From NCBI RefSeq assembly GCF_027920745.1, contig NZ_JAQIBB010000079.1:7623-71622 (forward strand): a stretch of 64,000 nucleotides of DNA, written 5' to 3'. The notes under the pieces are model-generated. The model did not search any database. It was not told where the DNA came from and was given only the letters and a program-made list of their open reading frames with translations. This DNA is from Gallibacterium faecale. Lineage in GTDB: Bacteria; Pseudomonadota; Gammaproteobacteria; Enterobacterales; Pasteurellaceae. Below are positions 53,541 to 62,347 of the stretch, piece by piece (the stretch's first letter is position 1; each line of letters begins with the position of its first letter). Both the position numbers and the translations under genes were made by a program.

Positions 53541-53597
53541 TAAATCTTCCTATCTTGTTTAAAAACAGTAATCATCAAACAATTAAAGTACGAAGTT

Positions 53598-54203
53598 ATG
53601 AAAAAATTTTCTCGCCTTTTAGGGATTTTCTCTACCCTTGTCATTGTTAGCCAATGTGCCTTTGCACAAACTCAGTATGTTTCAGAAAATTTAAGTACCT
53701 ATTTAAGAAAAGGTGCTGGAGATCAATTCAAAATTGTTGGCACCATTAAATCAGGTGAAGCCGTTACTGTGTTAGAACAAAAAGATAAATACACCCAAAT
53801 TCGAGATAGCCGTAATCGTGAAGGTTGGTTATTAACCAGTGAATTAAGCAATACACCAAGCAGCAAAGAACAAGTTCCAACATTACAGAAAAAAATTGAT
53901 GAATTGACTTTAAAACTTAATCAAATCAATAACGACTGGCAGCAACGTACTAACGAAATGCAACGTCGTACTCAACAAGCAGAAAAACAAAGTAGTGAAC
54001 TGCTTGAACAAAATTCACAACTCAATCGCCAGCTTGATATTCTGAAAAATAAAAATAAAGACCTAGAAGCGATGCTTGACTCAGAAAAGCGCGGCATTAT
54101 TATCCGTTGGTTTATTTATGGTGGTTCAGTGTTAGCCGCAGGGTTAATTCTTGGTTTAATTATTCCAGTCTTAATTCCTAGACGCCGTAGAGATCGTTGG
54201 TAA
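53598..54203 (+). CDS. ygiM: SH3-domain membrane protein YgiM (HtrG)
   Basis: 201-residue envelope protein. A signal sequence (about 1-23, cut after AFA) is followed by a bacterial SH3 domain (YLRKGAGDQFKIVGTIKSGE to about 85), a predicted coiled coil (95-165, rich in Gln/Glu/Lys) and a single C-terminal transmembrane helix with a basic tail PRRRRDRW. Its architecture matches E. coli YgiM. The stop codon overlaps the cca start (TAATG), so cca translation is coupled. The role is not well defined in the family. Confidence 0.9.
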   Translation: MKKFSRLLGIFSTLVIVSQCAFAQTQYVSENLSTYLRKGAGDQFKIVGTIKSGEAVTVLEQKDKYTQIRDSRNREGWLLTSELSNTPSSKEQVPTLQKKIDELTLKLNQINNDWQQRTNEMQRRTQQAEKQSSELLEQNSQLNRQLDILKNKNKDLEAMLDSEKRGIIIRWFIYGGSVLAAGLILGLIIPVLIPRRRRDRW

Positions 54204-55390
54204 TGGTACAACAACCAGAAATCTATTTAGTCGGTGGTGCGGTTCGCGATCGTTTACTTGGTTTACCAGTGAAAGATAAAGATTGGTTGGTTGTCCATGC
54301 AACACCTGACTTATTACAAAAACAAGGTTTTTTACAAGTCGGTAAAGATTTTCCTGTTTTTTTGCACCCTCATAGCAAAGAGGAATACGCACTTGCACGT
54401 ACAGAACGAAAAACAGGTAAAGGCTATACTGGCTTCTATTGTGATTTCTCCCCAGAAATTACACTGGAACAAGATCTGATTCGCCGTGATCTCACTATCA
54501 ACGCAATAGCTGAAGATCTACAAGGCAATTTGTATGACCCTTATCACGGTATTCAGGATTTACACCAAAAAAAATTACGTCATATTTCCCCAGCCTTTAG
54601 TGAAGATCCATTAAGAGTTTTACGTGTAGCACGCTTTGCTGCACGTTTTTATGATTTAGGTTTTACGATTGCAGCAGAAACCTTAACTTTAATGAAAACT
54701 ATGGTAGCTAGTGGTGAATTACAGGCCTTAACGCCTGAACGAGTTTGGCTAGAAACCGAAAAAGCCCTGAATTGTGCACATCCAGAAATCTATTTCTATG
54801 TTTTACAACAGATCGGAGCAATGAAGCTTTTATTTGCCGAGTTACAACCTCTTTTTCAAGTTCAGAATCTGCCACTAGAACAAGCACTTGCTCGTTTAAA
54901 TACACTCACTACTTCCGCAGACATTCCTATTTCAGAACAACTTACCGCACGTTTTGCTTTATTCGCGGTAATGTTATCGTTGCCTATCACAGACTCGTTT
55001 TCTGAACAAAACCTCGCTGCCTATCAACAGCAGATTAAACAATTATGTCAGCGTTATCGCATCCCCACAATCTACCAAGAAAGTGCTGTCTTAGCATTAC
55101 AATTTGTAATGCCGTTTGCACAAACTCACACACTTTCTGCTGCACAAATTATCGACTTATTCGATCAACTTGATTGTTGGAGAAAACCGCAACGATTAGC
55201 GCATTTATGTCTGATTTATCGTGCGGTATTGCCTGATTTTAGTTTAGAACAGCAACAACAGTGGCAACAATGGTATCAAAGCGCCAAAGCGGTTGATGTT
55301 CAGCAAATTATTGCTGCTGGCTTTCGTCAGCAACAAATTAAACAACAACTTTATCAACGCCGAGTATTAGCAATTTCTACTGCAAATTAA
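54203..55390 (+). CDS. cca: CCA-adding enzyme (tRNA nucleotidyltransferase) with degenerate HD domain
   Basis: Adds or repairs the 3' CCA of tRNA. The nucleotidyltransferase domain is intact: YLVGGAVRDRLL, catalytic pair in KDKDWLVV, RRDLTINAIAED and EDPLRVLRVARFAARF. It is 395 aa (E. coli 412). The C-terminal HD phosphohydrolase domain of the enterobacterial enzyme (CHDLGKG and downstream HHGHG) is replaced by FAVMLSLPITDSF with no His-Asp motif, so phosphatase/phosphodiesterase activity is probably lost. The later CRKP-like segment (DCWRKPQR) is kept. It starts inside the ygiM stop codon and shares its E. coli neighbourhood. Confidence 0.94.
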   Translation: MVQQPEIYLVGGAVRDRLLGLPVKDKDWLVVHATPDLLQKQGFLQVGKDFPVFLHPHSKEEYALARTERKTGKGYTGFYCDFSPEITLEQDLIRRDLTINAIAEDLQGNLYDPYHGIQDLHQKKLRHISPAFSEDPLRVLRVARFAARFYDLGFTIAAETLTLMKTMVASGELQALTPERVWLETEKALNCAHPEIYFYVLQQIGAMKLLFAELQPLFQVQNLPLEQALARLNTLTTSADIPISEQLTARFALFAVMLSLPITDSFSEQNLAAYQQQIKQLCQRYRIPTIYQESAVLALQFVMPFAQTHTLSAAQIIDLFDQLDCWRKPQRLAHLCLIYRAVLPDFSLEQQQQWQQWYQSAKAVDVQQIIAAGFRQQQIKQQLYQRRVLAISTAN

Positions 55391-55403
55391 AGGATAAAAT
55401 ACA

Positions 55404-56162
55404 ATGATCAATCATCTTGAGCTTGAACAAGTACTTAATCAGTTACTAAATAGCGACAAAATTAATGATTATGCGCCTAACGGTTTACAAGTTGAAGGTA
55501 AACCACAGATTCAAAAAATTGTTACTGGAGTAACTGCCTCTCAAGCATTACTAGATTATGCAGTGAGCGTAAACGCTGATGCGATTATTGTGCATCACGG
55601 CTATTTCTGGAAGAGTGAAAATCCTTGTATTCGTGGTATGAAAGGCAAACGCATTCAAACATTATTAAAAAATGAGATTAATCTATATGCCTATCATCTT
55701 CCATTAGATATGCACCCAACCTTAGGTAATAATGCTCAACTTGCTAAATTACTAGGGATTACCGAACTCTTTCCTTTAGAAGATACACCTAATTCCATTC
55801 CAATGTGGGGAAATCTGCCACAAGCTATATCAGGGGCTGAATTTACACAACGGATTAATCAAGTATTAAATCGTACCTGCTTACATTGTGCGAATGATGT
55901 GAACCAACCAATTCGTAAAATTGGCCTTTGTACTGGTGGTGGACAAGGTTACATTGATCTTGCTGCTAGCAAAGGTTGTGATGCGTTTATTTCTGGTGAA
56001 ATTTCAGAACAAACCGTACATTCCGCACGAGAACAAAATATTCAATTTTTTGCCGCCGGCCATCACGCGACTGAACGCTATGGCATTAAGGCATTATCCA
56101 CTTGGTTAGCAGAGAATTATCCATTAGATGTAGAATTTAAAGATATTGATAATCCAGCGTAA
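55404..56162 (+). CDS. Nif3/YbgI-family dinuclear metal protein
   Basis: 252-residue member of the NIF3/DUF34 family (E. coli YbgI, 247 aa), forming toroidal hexamers with a two-metal site. The metal-binding HHGYFW and the C-terminal GHHATERYG are conserved, as are NGLQVEG and LPLDMHPTLGNN. It is annotated in databases as a GTP cyclohydrolase-like protein but the physiological role is uncertain. AAAGGAT precedes the ATG, 13 nt after cca. Confidence 0.88.
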   Translation: MINHLELEQVLNQLLNSDKINDYAPNGLQVEGKPQIQKIVTGVTASQALLDYAVSVNADAIIVHHGYFWKSENPCIRGMKGKRIQTLLKNEINLYAYHLPLDMHPTLGNNAQLAKLLGITELFPLEDTPNSIPMWGNLPQAISGAEFTQRINQVLNRTCLHCANDVNQPIRKIGLCTGGGQGYIDLAASKGCDAFISGEISEQTVHSAREQNIQFFAAGHHATERYGIKALSTWLAENYPLDVEFKDIDNPA

Positions 56163-56228
56163 TTAAGCTTAGCTAATTAACTTATTAATAAAATTAATTT
56201 TACATATTTTTCACATAAATATAACTTC

Positions 56229-56247
56229 CTAGTAAATCACTTATTAG
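56229..56247. promoter_or_regulatory. Palindromic candidate operator before the amidohydrolase gene
   Basis: CTAGTAA-ATCAC-TTATTAG (one mismatch between arms) lies 9-27 bp before the start codon and overlaps the ribosome site. The half ACTTATTAG is repeated just upstream of the lysR gene (59820-59828, minus strand), so it may be a binding site of that regulator. Inference only. Confidence 0.3.
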
Positions 56248-56255
56248 GAGGTTAT

Positions 56256-57425
56256 ATGTCTAAATCTTTAATTTTTGATGAAATCTCAACTTGGCAAGCT
56301 GAAGCAACACAGTTACGCCATCGCTTACACCAATTTCCAGAAATTGGTTTTAATGAAATCAATACACAGAAATTAATCATTGAACAACTAACCTCATATG
56401 GCGTTGATGAGATCAATACTCAATTTGCTAAAACTGGGGTTGTCGCCGTTATCCAAGGTAATCAAAGTGGGCCGGCTATTGGTTTACGTGCCGATATTGA
56501 TGCCTTACCTATCACTGAACAAAATCACTTTGAACATAAATCTAACAACAGCAACAAAATGCACGCTTGTGGGCATGATGGACATACCACCATGTTACTT
56601 ATGGCAGCAAAATATCTTTGTTTGCATAGAAATTTCCCAGGAAAAGCGATTCTCTTCTTTCAACCTGCTGAAGAAGGATTAGGCGGAGCTCAAACAATGA
56701 TCTCTGATGGCGTTCTATTACATTATCCGGTAGAGGCGGTCTATGCATTACATAACATGCCCCATTTAGATGTTGGTGAATTTGGCTTTCGTACAGGCAG
56801 TATTATGGCAAGTTCCGATCGTTTTTATATTCGAATTCAAGGAAAAGGTGGACATGCTGCTATCCCGCATTTAACCCAAGATCCCATGTTGGTAGCCAGT
56901 ACAATTTATCAAGCAATCCAAGGTTTTACTGCAAGATCATTTGATCCTCTACAACCTGTAGTCATTTCTGTGACCCAAATGCAATGCGGCGAAGCATCAA
57001 ATGTTATTGCTGACGAAGCCAATATTGTTGGTACATTCAGAACACATAGCGATAGTATTCGTAATCAAGTAATCGATGGTTTAGAAAGAATTGTGAAAAA
57101 TGTTGCCCAAGCATTTGATATGCAAGCAGAGTTTAAACTAGGTGCCATTAGTCATCCACCAACAGTAAACCATAATACTGAAGTTGATATTGCAATTAAT
57201 GCGGCAAAACAAGTTTCTTCTAAAGTTATCACTGATGTTGCCCCTTTAATGGGGAGTGAAGATTTTGCCTTCTTTCTGAAGGCTGTCAAAGGCTGTTACG
57301 GTTTCTTAGGTAATGGTAAACACAGCGCTTCATTACATAATCCACACTATGATTTTAATGATGAAATTATTCCTTATGGTGCAGCTTATTTCGTCGAAGT
57401 TATCCACTCTTATCGCAAGGAGTAA
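56256..57425 (+). CDS. M20 family amidohydrolase (aminoacylase/AbgA-like)
   Basis: 389-residue zinc (or Mn) dependent amidohydrolase of the M20D group (hippurate hydrolase, N-acyl-amino-acid hydrolase, AbgA/B relatives). Metal and catalytic residues: HACGHDGHT (Cys, His, Asp), PAEEGLGGA (general base Glu), ALHNMPHL and the C-terminal GSEDFAFF. The dimerisation domain shows GKGGHAAIPH. No signal peptide. It is 3 nt upstream of an AbgT-type transporter, which suggests cleavage of an imported acyl- or aroyl-amino acid, for example p-aminobenzoyl-glutamate; the exact substrate is unproven. GGAGG precedes the ATG. Confidence 0.88.
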   Translation: MSKSLIFDEISTWQAEATQLRHRLHQFPEIGFNEINTQKLIIEQLTSYGVDEINTQFAKTGVVAVIQGNQSGPAIGLRADIDALPITEQNHFEHKSNNSNKMHACGHDGHTTMLLMAAKYLCLHRNFPGKAILFFQPAEEGLGGAQTMISDGVLLHYPVEAVYALHNMPHLDVGEFGFRTGSIMASSDRFYIRIQGKGGHAAIPHLTQDPMLVASTIYQAIQGFTARSFDPLQPVVISVTQMQCGEASNVIADEANIVGTFRTHSDSIRNQVIDGLERIVKNVAQAFDMQAEFKLGAISHPPTVNHNTEVDIAINAAKQVSSKVITDVAPLMGSEDFAFFLKAVKGCYGFLGNGKHSASLHNPHYDFNDEIIPYGAAYFVEVIHSYRKE

Positions 57426-57428
57426 ATT

Positions 57429-58916
57429 ATGGCTACCACATCAAAAACATTTGCCGATAGAATTGAGCATTTAGGAAATAAAATTCCTCATCCATTTTTT
57501 CTGTTTATTTATTTATGTATTGCAATTGCAATAATTTCATTATTTCTAAGCAATAGTAGTGTTATTCACCCTGCTACACAAAAGGTTGTTGCAGTTAAAA
57601 GTATTATTAGCACAGAAGGATTACTTTATATTTTAAATTCTACTGTGCAGAATTTTATTTCATTTAAACCTTTAGGTTTGGTGTTATGTATGATGATAGC
57701 GATTGGTTTTATGCAAGAAGTTGGATTAGCCAGTGCTGCTATTAAAGCATTATTATTAAATACACCAAAAAAACTCGTGACTGCCAGTATATTTCTAGTT
57801 GGAATTATTGGAAATCTTGCCTCAGATGCTGCATTTATTTTAGTTCCACCTCTCGCTGGAATTATCTTTCTTGCCACTAAAAGAAATCCTGTTGTTGGCG
57901 TAGCTGCTGGATTTGTTGCTGTTGCAGCCGGATTTACAGCAAATATTTTTATTGCGGGCACCGATGTTTTACTATCTGGAATTACCAATGAAGTTATAAA
58001 ATCTGTTTCTGATAAACAAATTACACCAGCAGCAAACTGGTATTTTATGTTGGTTTCTGTTCCATTTTTAGTCATTATATGTACATTCATTACTGAAAAA
58101 ATTATTGAACCTAGATTTGCTCATCAACTTGATGATATTCAAAAAACACATACTCAAGATATTCATGATGTGACGGAACAAGAATATAAAGCGCTAAAAA
58201 TAACCGGAATATTTGCATTAGCTTTTATATTATTACTTATACTATTTATTTATCCTGATAGTTCTCCATTACGTAATAAATCGGGTGGTTTAGTTCCCTC
58301 ACCGCTATTAAATGGAATTATCCCAATACTAATTACTTTCTTCTTAAGCTGTTCACTATTATTTGGATTTATCGCGAAAAAGTTGAATAGTGCTGAAGAT
58401 ATTCCAGAATTCATGGCTAAATCTTTGCGAGGTGCCGGTAGTTATATTGTATTAGTATTTGTTATTGCCCAATTTATTGCTTGGTTTAATTGGACAAACT
58501 TATCTACTTATCTTGCCGTAACATTGGCGAACTTCTTTATGCATTTAAATTTTCCACCTATTGTAATGCTTGCAGGATTAACCCTCTCTGCAGCGGCTAT
58601 CAATCTCATTGTATTTAGTGGTTCAGCACAATGGGCAATGATGGCTCCCGTCTTTGTGCCTGTATTTGTCTTATTGGGTATAGAACCTGAGGCTATTCAA
58701 ATGGCCTATCGTATTGGTGATTCAACGACTAATGTTATCTCGCCAACTAACTCTTATATGCCAATGATATTAGCTATTATTGCCCAATACTCAAATAAAG
58801 TCCGTTTTGGTACATTTTTGGCTATGATGCTTCCTTATGCGATCATACTGCTCTTTAGTTGGATGGCACTATTTTTAATTTACTATGCGCTTGGTTTACC
58901 AATAGGCCCAATGTAA
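57429..58916 (+). CDS. AbgT-family transporter
   Basis: 495-residue multi-pass inner-membrane protein of the AbgT family (p-aminobenzoyl-glutamate uptake, or sulfonamide/antimetabolite efflux in some members). It opens with a cytoplasmic segment FADRIEHLGNKIPHPFFLF typical of the family and shows the re-entrant SDAAFILVPPLAG and GDSTTNVISPTNSYMPM regions. AAGGAG precedes the ATG. Paired with the upstream amidohydrolase like E. coli abgAB-abgT. Its last 34 bases overlap the end of the convergent lysR gene. Base composition is rich in A/T at third positions. Confidence 0.9.
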   Translation: MATTSKTFADRIEHLGNKIPHPFFLFIYLCIAIAIISLFLSNSSVIHPATQKVVAVKSIISTEGLLYILNSTVQNFISFKPLGLVLCMMIAIGFMQEVGLASAAIKALLLNTPKKLVTASIFLVGIIGNLASDAAFILVPPLAGIIFLATKRNPVVGVAAGFVAVAAGFTANIFIAGTDVLLSGITNEVIKSVSDKQITPAANWYFMLVSVPFLVIICTFITEKIIEPRFAHQLDDIQKTHTQDIHDVTEQEYKALKITGIFALAFILLLILFIYPDSSPLRNKSGGLVPSPLLNGIIPILITFFLSCSLLFGFIAKKLNSAEDIPEFMAKSLRGAGSYIVLVFVIAQFIAWFNWTNLSTYLAVTLANFFMHLNFPPIVMLAGLTLSAAAINLIVFSGSAQWAMMAPVFVPVFVLLGIEPEAIQMAYRIGDSTTNVISPTNSYMPMILAIIAQYSNKVRFGTFLAMMLPYAIILLFSWMALFLIYYALGLPIGPM

Positions 58917-59803
58917 TCATTTATTGTTGCATCCCATTTTGGTAATAAAGCTAAACTAGCTTCATGAAAAGCGGCTATCATCGGATGATGATGCCCTTTT
59001 CTTTTTATTATGCCAATGGTTCTTAATACTTTTGGCAAGTTTAATGGAATAAATTTAACTTTCTCATGTTGTTTTAAAAAAGCAAATGTAGATGAAAGAA
59101 TTGAACAGCCTAAATTATTTTGTACCATACCAATTATCGTTTCAGCACGATTAATATTAAACTGAGGTGAATAATCCAATTTTAATTGTTGATAAGTTTC
59201 ATCCACCAAATATCTAATTGAATTCTCCGGCGCTACACTAATATTCACTAGTGGATAAACTTCTTCCCAACTTACCTCTTTTTTCATTGCTAATGGATGT
59301 TCTTCATTACAAATAAAACATAAGTGATCATTAAATAATGGTAATCCTTCTAGATCAGTCCAATTTGGATCAATAATTGTCACGCCTATATCTGCTATAC
59401 CTGAGCGTACTTCCATTTCAATTTGTTTATACTTCGTCTCTAAAAGAATAAAATTTGTATTCAAATACTTTTTCTGTATTTGAAAAATTGCCATAGGAAT
59501 GAATGAAGCAGCTAACGAATATAAACTGGAAATAGTAAAATTTGACTGATCTATTTCTAATTTAAAACGTTCTAAACGTCCTACAATTTCTTTCGCTTCC
59601 AGGTAAAAACATTTCCCTTTTTCTGTAGGAACCAATTTATTATCTTGGCGAATAAAAAGTGGGCATCCTAATTGCTCACTTAACCTTTTCATCGACTGAC
59701 TTAAAGCAGATTGAGTAATAAAACATTTTTCTGCTGCCGATTGCATATTTTTTTCTTCCACCAGCAAAGTGAAAGCTTTTAATTGTCGGTAACTAATTTC
59801 CAT
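58883..59803 (-). CDS. LysR-family transcriptional regulator
   Basis: 306-residue LysR regulator: N-terminal winged helix-turn-helix (ISYRQLKAFTLLVEEKNM, then ITQSALSQSMKRL, residues 1-60) and a C-terminal effector-binding domain with two periplasmic-protein-like lobes. The start MEISYRQLK follows AGGAG. It faces the amidohydrolase-abgT pair and overlaps abgT by 34 nt, unlike abgR in E. coli, which is divergent from its operon. It most likely regulates those two genes; the effector is unknown. Confidence 0.9.
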   Translation of the reverse strand: MEISYRQLKAFTLLVEEKNMQSAAEKCFITQSALSQSMKRLSEQLGCPLFIRQDNKLVPTEKGKCFYLEAKEIVGRLERFKLEIDQSNFTISSLYSLAASFIPMAIFQIQKKYLNTNFILLETKYKQIEMEVRSGIADIGVTIIDPNWTDLEGLPLFNDHLCFICNEEHPLAMKKEVSWEEVYPLVNISVAPENSIRYLVDETYQQLKLDYSPQFNINRAETIIGMVQNNLGCSILSSTFAFLKQHEKVKFIPLNLPKVLRTIGIIKRKGHHHPMIAAFHEASLALLPKWDATINDYIGPIGKPSA

Positions 59804-59884
59804 TTTATTACTCCTATATCTAATAAGTAGTAAATAAAATAATAGCAATGTTAATTAAAATATATAACCCTATCAGCTAATAAG

Positions 59885-59916
59885 ATAAAAAAATACCTCG
59901 CCATTGCGAGGTATTT
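59885..59916 (-). terminator. Terminator after edd
   Basis: An 11-bp perfect stem AAATACCTCGC / GCGAGGTATTT (59891-59901 with 59906-59916, loop CATT), followed on the minus strand by more T residues. It ends the gntK-edd transcript and shows that no eda follows. Confidence 0.92.
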
Positions 59917-59958
59917 ATCTTAAACCACTATGTGAGGAAACTTTTCGTTATTTATTCC

Positions 59959-61761
59959 TTAATCTTCCTGATAAAGAATCGTAGCTCCTTGTTCTGCAGA
60001 AGAGACATTTTTTCTAAACAGAGAAAATAACTCTCTTCCTGACAACTGATAATCTGCTGATAAATCAATTTTAACTGCACTACGCTGTTGTAAATCAGTT
60101 AAACAACGTAAGATACCTGCTTCTGCATCAATTTCAATCATATCACCAGATTGTAAATACGCTAATGGACCACCTTTATAAGACTCAGGTGATACATGAA
60201 TAATCGACGGCACTTTACCAGAAGCCCCTGAAAGTCTGCCATCAGTCACTAACGCCACTTGTAAACCTTGCTCCATTAAGTTACCTAAAATTGGCATCAG
60301 TTGATGTAACTCTGGCATACCACGAGCCGCAGGGCCGCTATTACGTACCACGATCACAGCATTTTGTTGTAATTGCCCTTGCTTATAGGCTTTAACTACA
60401 TCTTCCTGATCTTCAAACACAATCGCAGGCGCAGTAATTTTACGGTGTTCCGGCGCAACCGCACTAATCTTAATCACACCACGTCCTAAATTACCATCTA
60501 CAACTTTTAAGCCACCTTGTGCACTAAATTCACAACCAGCTGGTGCGATAACATTTGGATCTGCCGTTTCGTTCACTTGTTGATAAACAATCTTGCCATC
60601 AACTAAAGTTGGTTGTGCAAAATAGTCTTGCATCGTGCCATAAATTGGAGTCGCATCTAAATGCAATAGCCCACGTTCTGCTAAACGTTTTAACAATAAT
60701 GGCACTCCGCCTGCTTGATGAAACTCATTCACATCCGCTGGTCCGTTTGGATAGACTTTCGCTAATAGTGGCACCACATTAGAAAGCTCAGCAAAATCAT
60801 CCCAATTAATAATAAAACCAGCAGCACGTGCAACCGCGACCATATGCATTGTATGGTTGGTGCTGCCACCTGAAGCTAATAAGGCAACTAAGCCATTCAC
60901 TAAACTCTTTTCATCAACCACTTTCGCTAATGGACGGAAATCACTGCCATTATGGCTAATTTTAATCATCTGTTTACTAACTAACTCAGTTAATAACGGA
61001 CGTAATGGACTATTTACTGGTACAAAAGCTGAACCAGGCAACATTAAGCCCATAGCTTCAAACACTAATTGGTTGGTATTAGCTGTACCATAGAATGTAC
61101 AAGTTCCATTACTATGATAAGCTGCATTTTCCATCTCTTGTAATGCCTCTTTACCCAGTTTGCCCGCCGCATATTGCTGACGAATTGCCACTTTCTCTTT
61201 ATTCGAAATCCCCGTTGACATCGGGCCTGATGGTACAAACGCAGTAGGCAAATGTCCGAACACTAATGCGCCCATTAATTGACCGGGTGCAATTTTATCG
61301 CAAATCCCTAATAACAAAGTGGCATCAAAGGTATTATGGCTAAGTCCTATTGCTGTTGCTTGAGCAATTAAATCACGTGAGAACAGAGAAAGATCCATCC
61401 CTTCTTGCCCTTGCGTAATCCCATCACACATTGCAGGAACGCCGGCAGCAACTTGAGCAGAATGTCCCAATTCGCTAAGCACTTGTTTAATTTGCGCCGG
61501 ATAGTCCAGATAAGGTGCATGTGCACTCAACATATCATTATAGGCAGACACAATTCCCACGTTGATAGTCGTAAAGTCAAGGATTGTCTTTTTCTGTGCC
61601 GGACAACAGGTCGCCACAGTATGTGCTAAGTTTCCACAACTTAAATGAGCACGGCTTTTACCACGCGCTAATTGTTGCTCAATCCGTTGTAAATATTGCT
61701 GACGTGTTGCCTTACTACGTTGGGCAATCCGTTGTGTAATTTCAGAGATAATTGGATTCAT
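59959..61761 (-). CDS. edd: 6-Phosphogluconate dehydratase, Edd
   Basis: First enzyme of the Entner-Doudoroff branch: 6-phosphogluconate to KDPG. The start MNPIISEITQRIAQRS follows AAGGTG and gives 600 aa (E. coli 603). Fe-S ligand cysteines and IlvD/Edd signatures are present: GVPAMCDGITQGQ, LLLGICDKIAPGQ and TDGRLSGASGKVP. It is downstream of gntK (10 nt), giving a gluconate-to-KDPG operon. The usual partner eda (KDPG aldolase) is not in the window. Confidence 0.96.
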   Translation of the reverse strand: MNPIISEITQRIAQRSKATRQQYLQRIEQQLARGKSRAHLSCGNLAHTVATCCPAQKKTILDFTTINVGIVSAYNDMLSAHAPYLDYPAQIKQVLSELGHSAQVAAGVPAMCDGITQGQEGMDLSLFSRDLIAQATAIGLSHNTFDATLLLGICDKIAPGQLMGALVFGHLPTAFVPSGPMSTGISNKEKVAIRQQYAAGKLGKEALQEMENAAYHSNGTCTFYGTANTNQLVFEAMGLMLPGSAFVPVNSPLRPLLTELVSKQMIKISHNGSDFRPLAKVVDEKSLVNGLVALLASGGSTNHTMHMVAVARAAGFIINWDDFAELSNVVPLLAKVYPNGPADVNEFHQAGGVPLLLKRLAERGLLHLDATPIYGTMQDYFAQPTLVDGKIVYQQVNETADPNVIAPAGCEFSAQGGLKVVDGNLGRGVIKISAVAPEHRKITAPAIVFEDQEDVVKAYKQGQLQQNAVIVVRNSGPAARGMPELHQLMPILGNLMEQGLQVALVTDGRLSGASGKVPSIIHVSPESYKGGPLAYLQSGDMIEIDAEAGILRCLTDLQQRSAVKIDLSADYQLSGRELFSLFRKNVSSAEQGATILYQED

Positions 61762-61771
61762 TATTTGCACC

Positions 61772-62293
61772 TTATTCATTTAAAAACGGTTTAATTGCGG
61801 CAACACAACGAGCAACGACAGTTTCAAAAGGGGCATTAATATCAATATGAATCACATCTTTTTCATCAGCTTGAGGTTCTTCTAATGTCGCAAATTGACT
61901 TTTTAACATATCCACTTTCATATAGTGGCCTTGACGTTTTTGCATCCGAGATAACACCAGATCAAAATCCCCTTTAAGGTAGATAAACTTCACATCCTTA
62001 TTCCCTTCACGGATTTGGTCACGATATTTTTTCTTTAATGCTGAACAGATGATAATCCCTTTTTCTGATTTTTGTTCTAAGCTAAATGCTGCATCACGAA
62101 TACGTTCTAACCATGGTGCACGATCCTCGTCATTTAACGGATGCCCATCACGCATTTTAATAATGTTGGCACGAGGGTGAATATCATCCCCATCAATTAA
62201 TTTCATTCCTAATTGTTTAACAATTTCTGTACCTACACTGGTTTTACCTGTACTTGATACGCCCATAAGAATAAAACTTTTGCCGATTGACAT
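61772..62293 (-). CDS. gntK: Gluconokinase, GntK
   Basis: Phosphorylates gluconate to 6-phosphogluconate. The start MSIGKSFILMGVSSTGKTS follows GAGGTG and gives 173 aa (E. coli 175); the longer in-frame extension would cross the operator region and is unlikely. The P-loop is G11VSSTGKT18, and DGDDIHPRANI and the lid CSALKKKYRD are conserved. It is first in gntK-edd, divergent from the gntP-type permease and controlled by a predicted GntR operator. Confidence 0.96.
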   Translation of the reverse strand: MSIGKSFILMGVSSTGKTSVGTEIVKQLGMKLIDGDDIHPRANIIKMRDGHPLNDEDRAPWLERIRDAAFSLEQKSEKGIIICSALKKKYRDQIREGNKDVKFIYLKGDFDLVLSRMQKRQGHYMKVDMLKSQFATLEEPQADEKDVIHIDINAPFETVVARCVAAIKPFLNE

Positions 62294-62347
62294 AACACAC
62301 CTCATCATTAATTGGATAATTTCTAAAAATTGGCAACATCTTATCAC

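Noticed and set aside
57626..58090. 154-codon open frame antisense to the AbgT-type gene
   Set aside because: No ribosome site, no recognisable domain, and the repetitive Ala/Pro/Thr/Asn composition is that of a codon shadow of a membrane protein gene.
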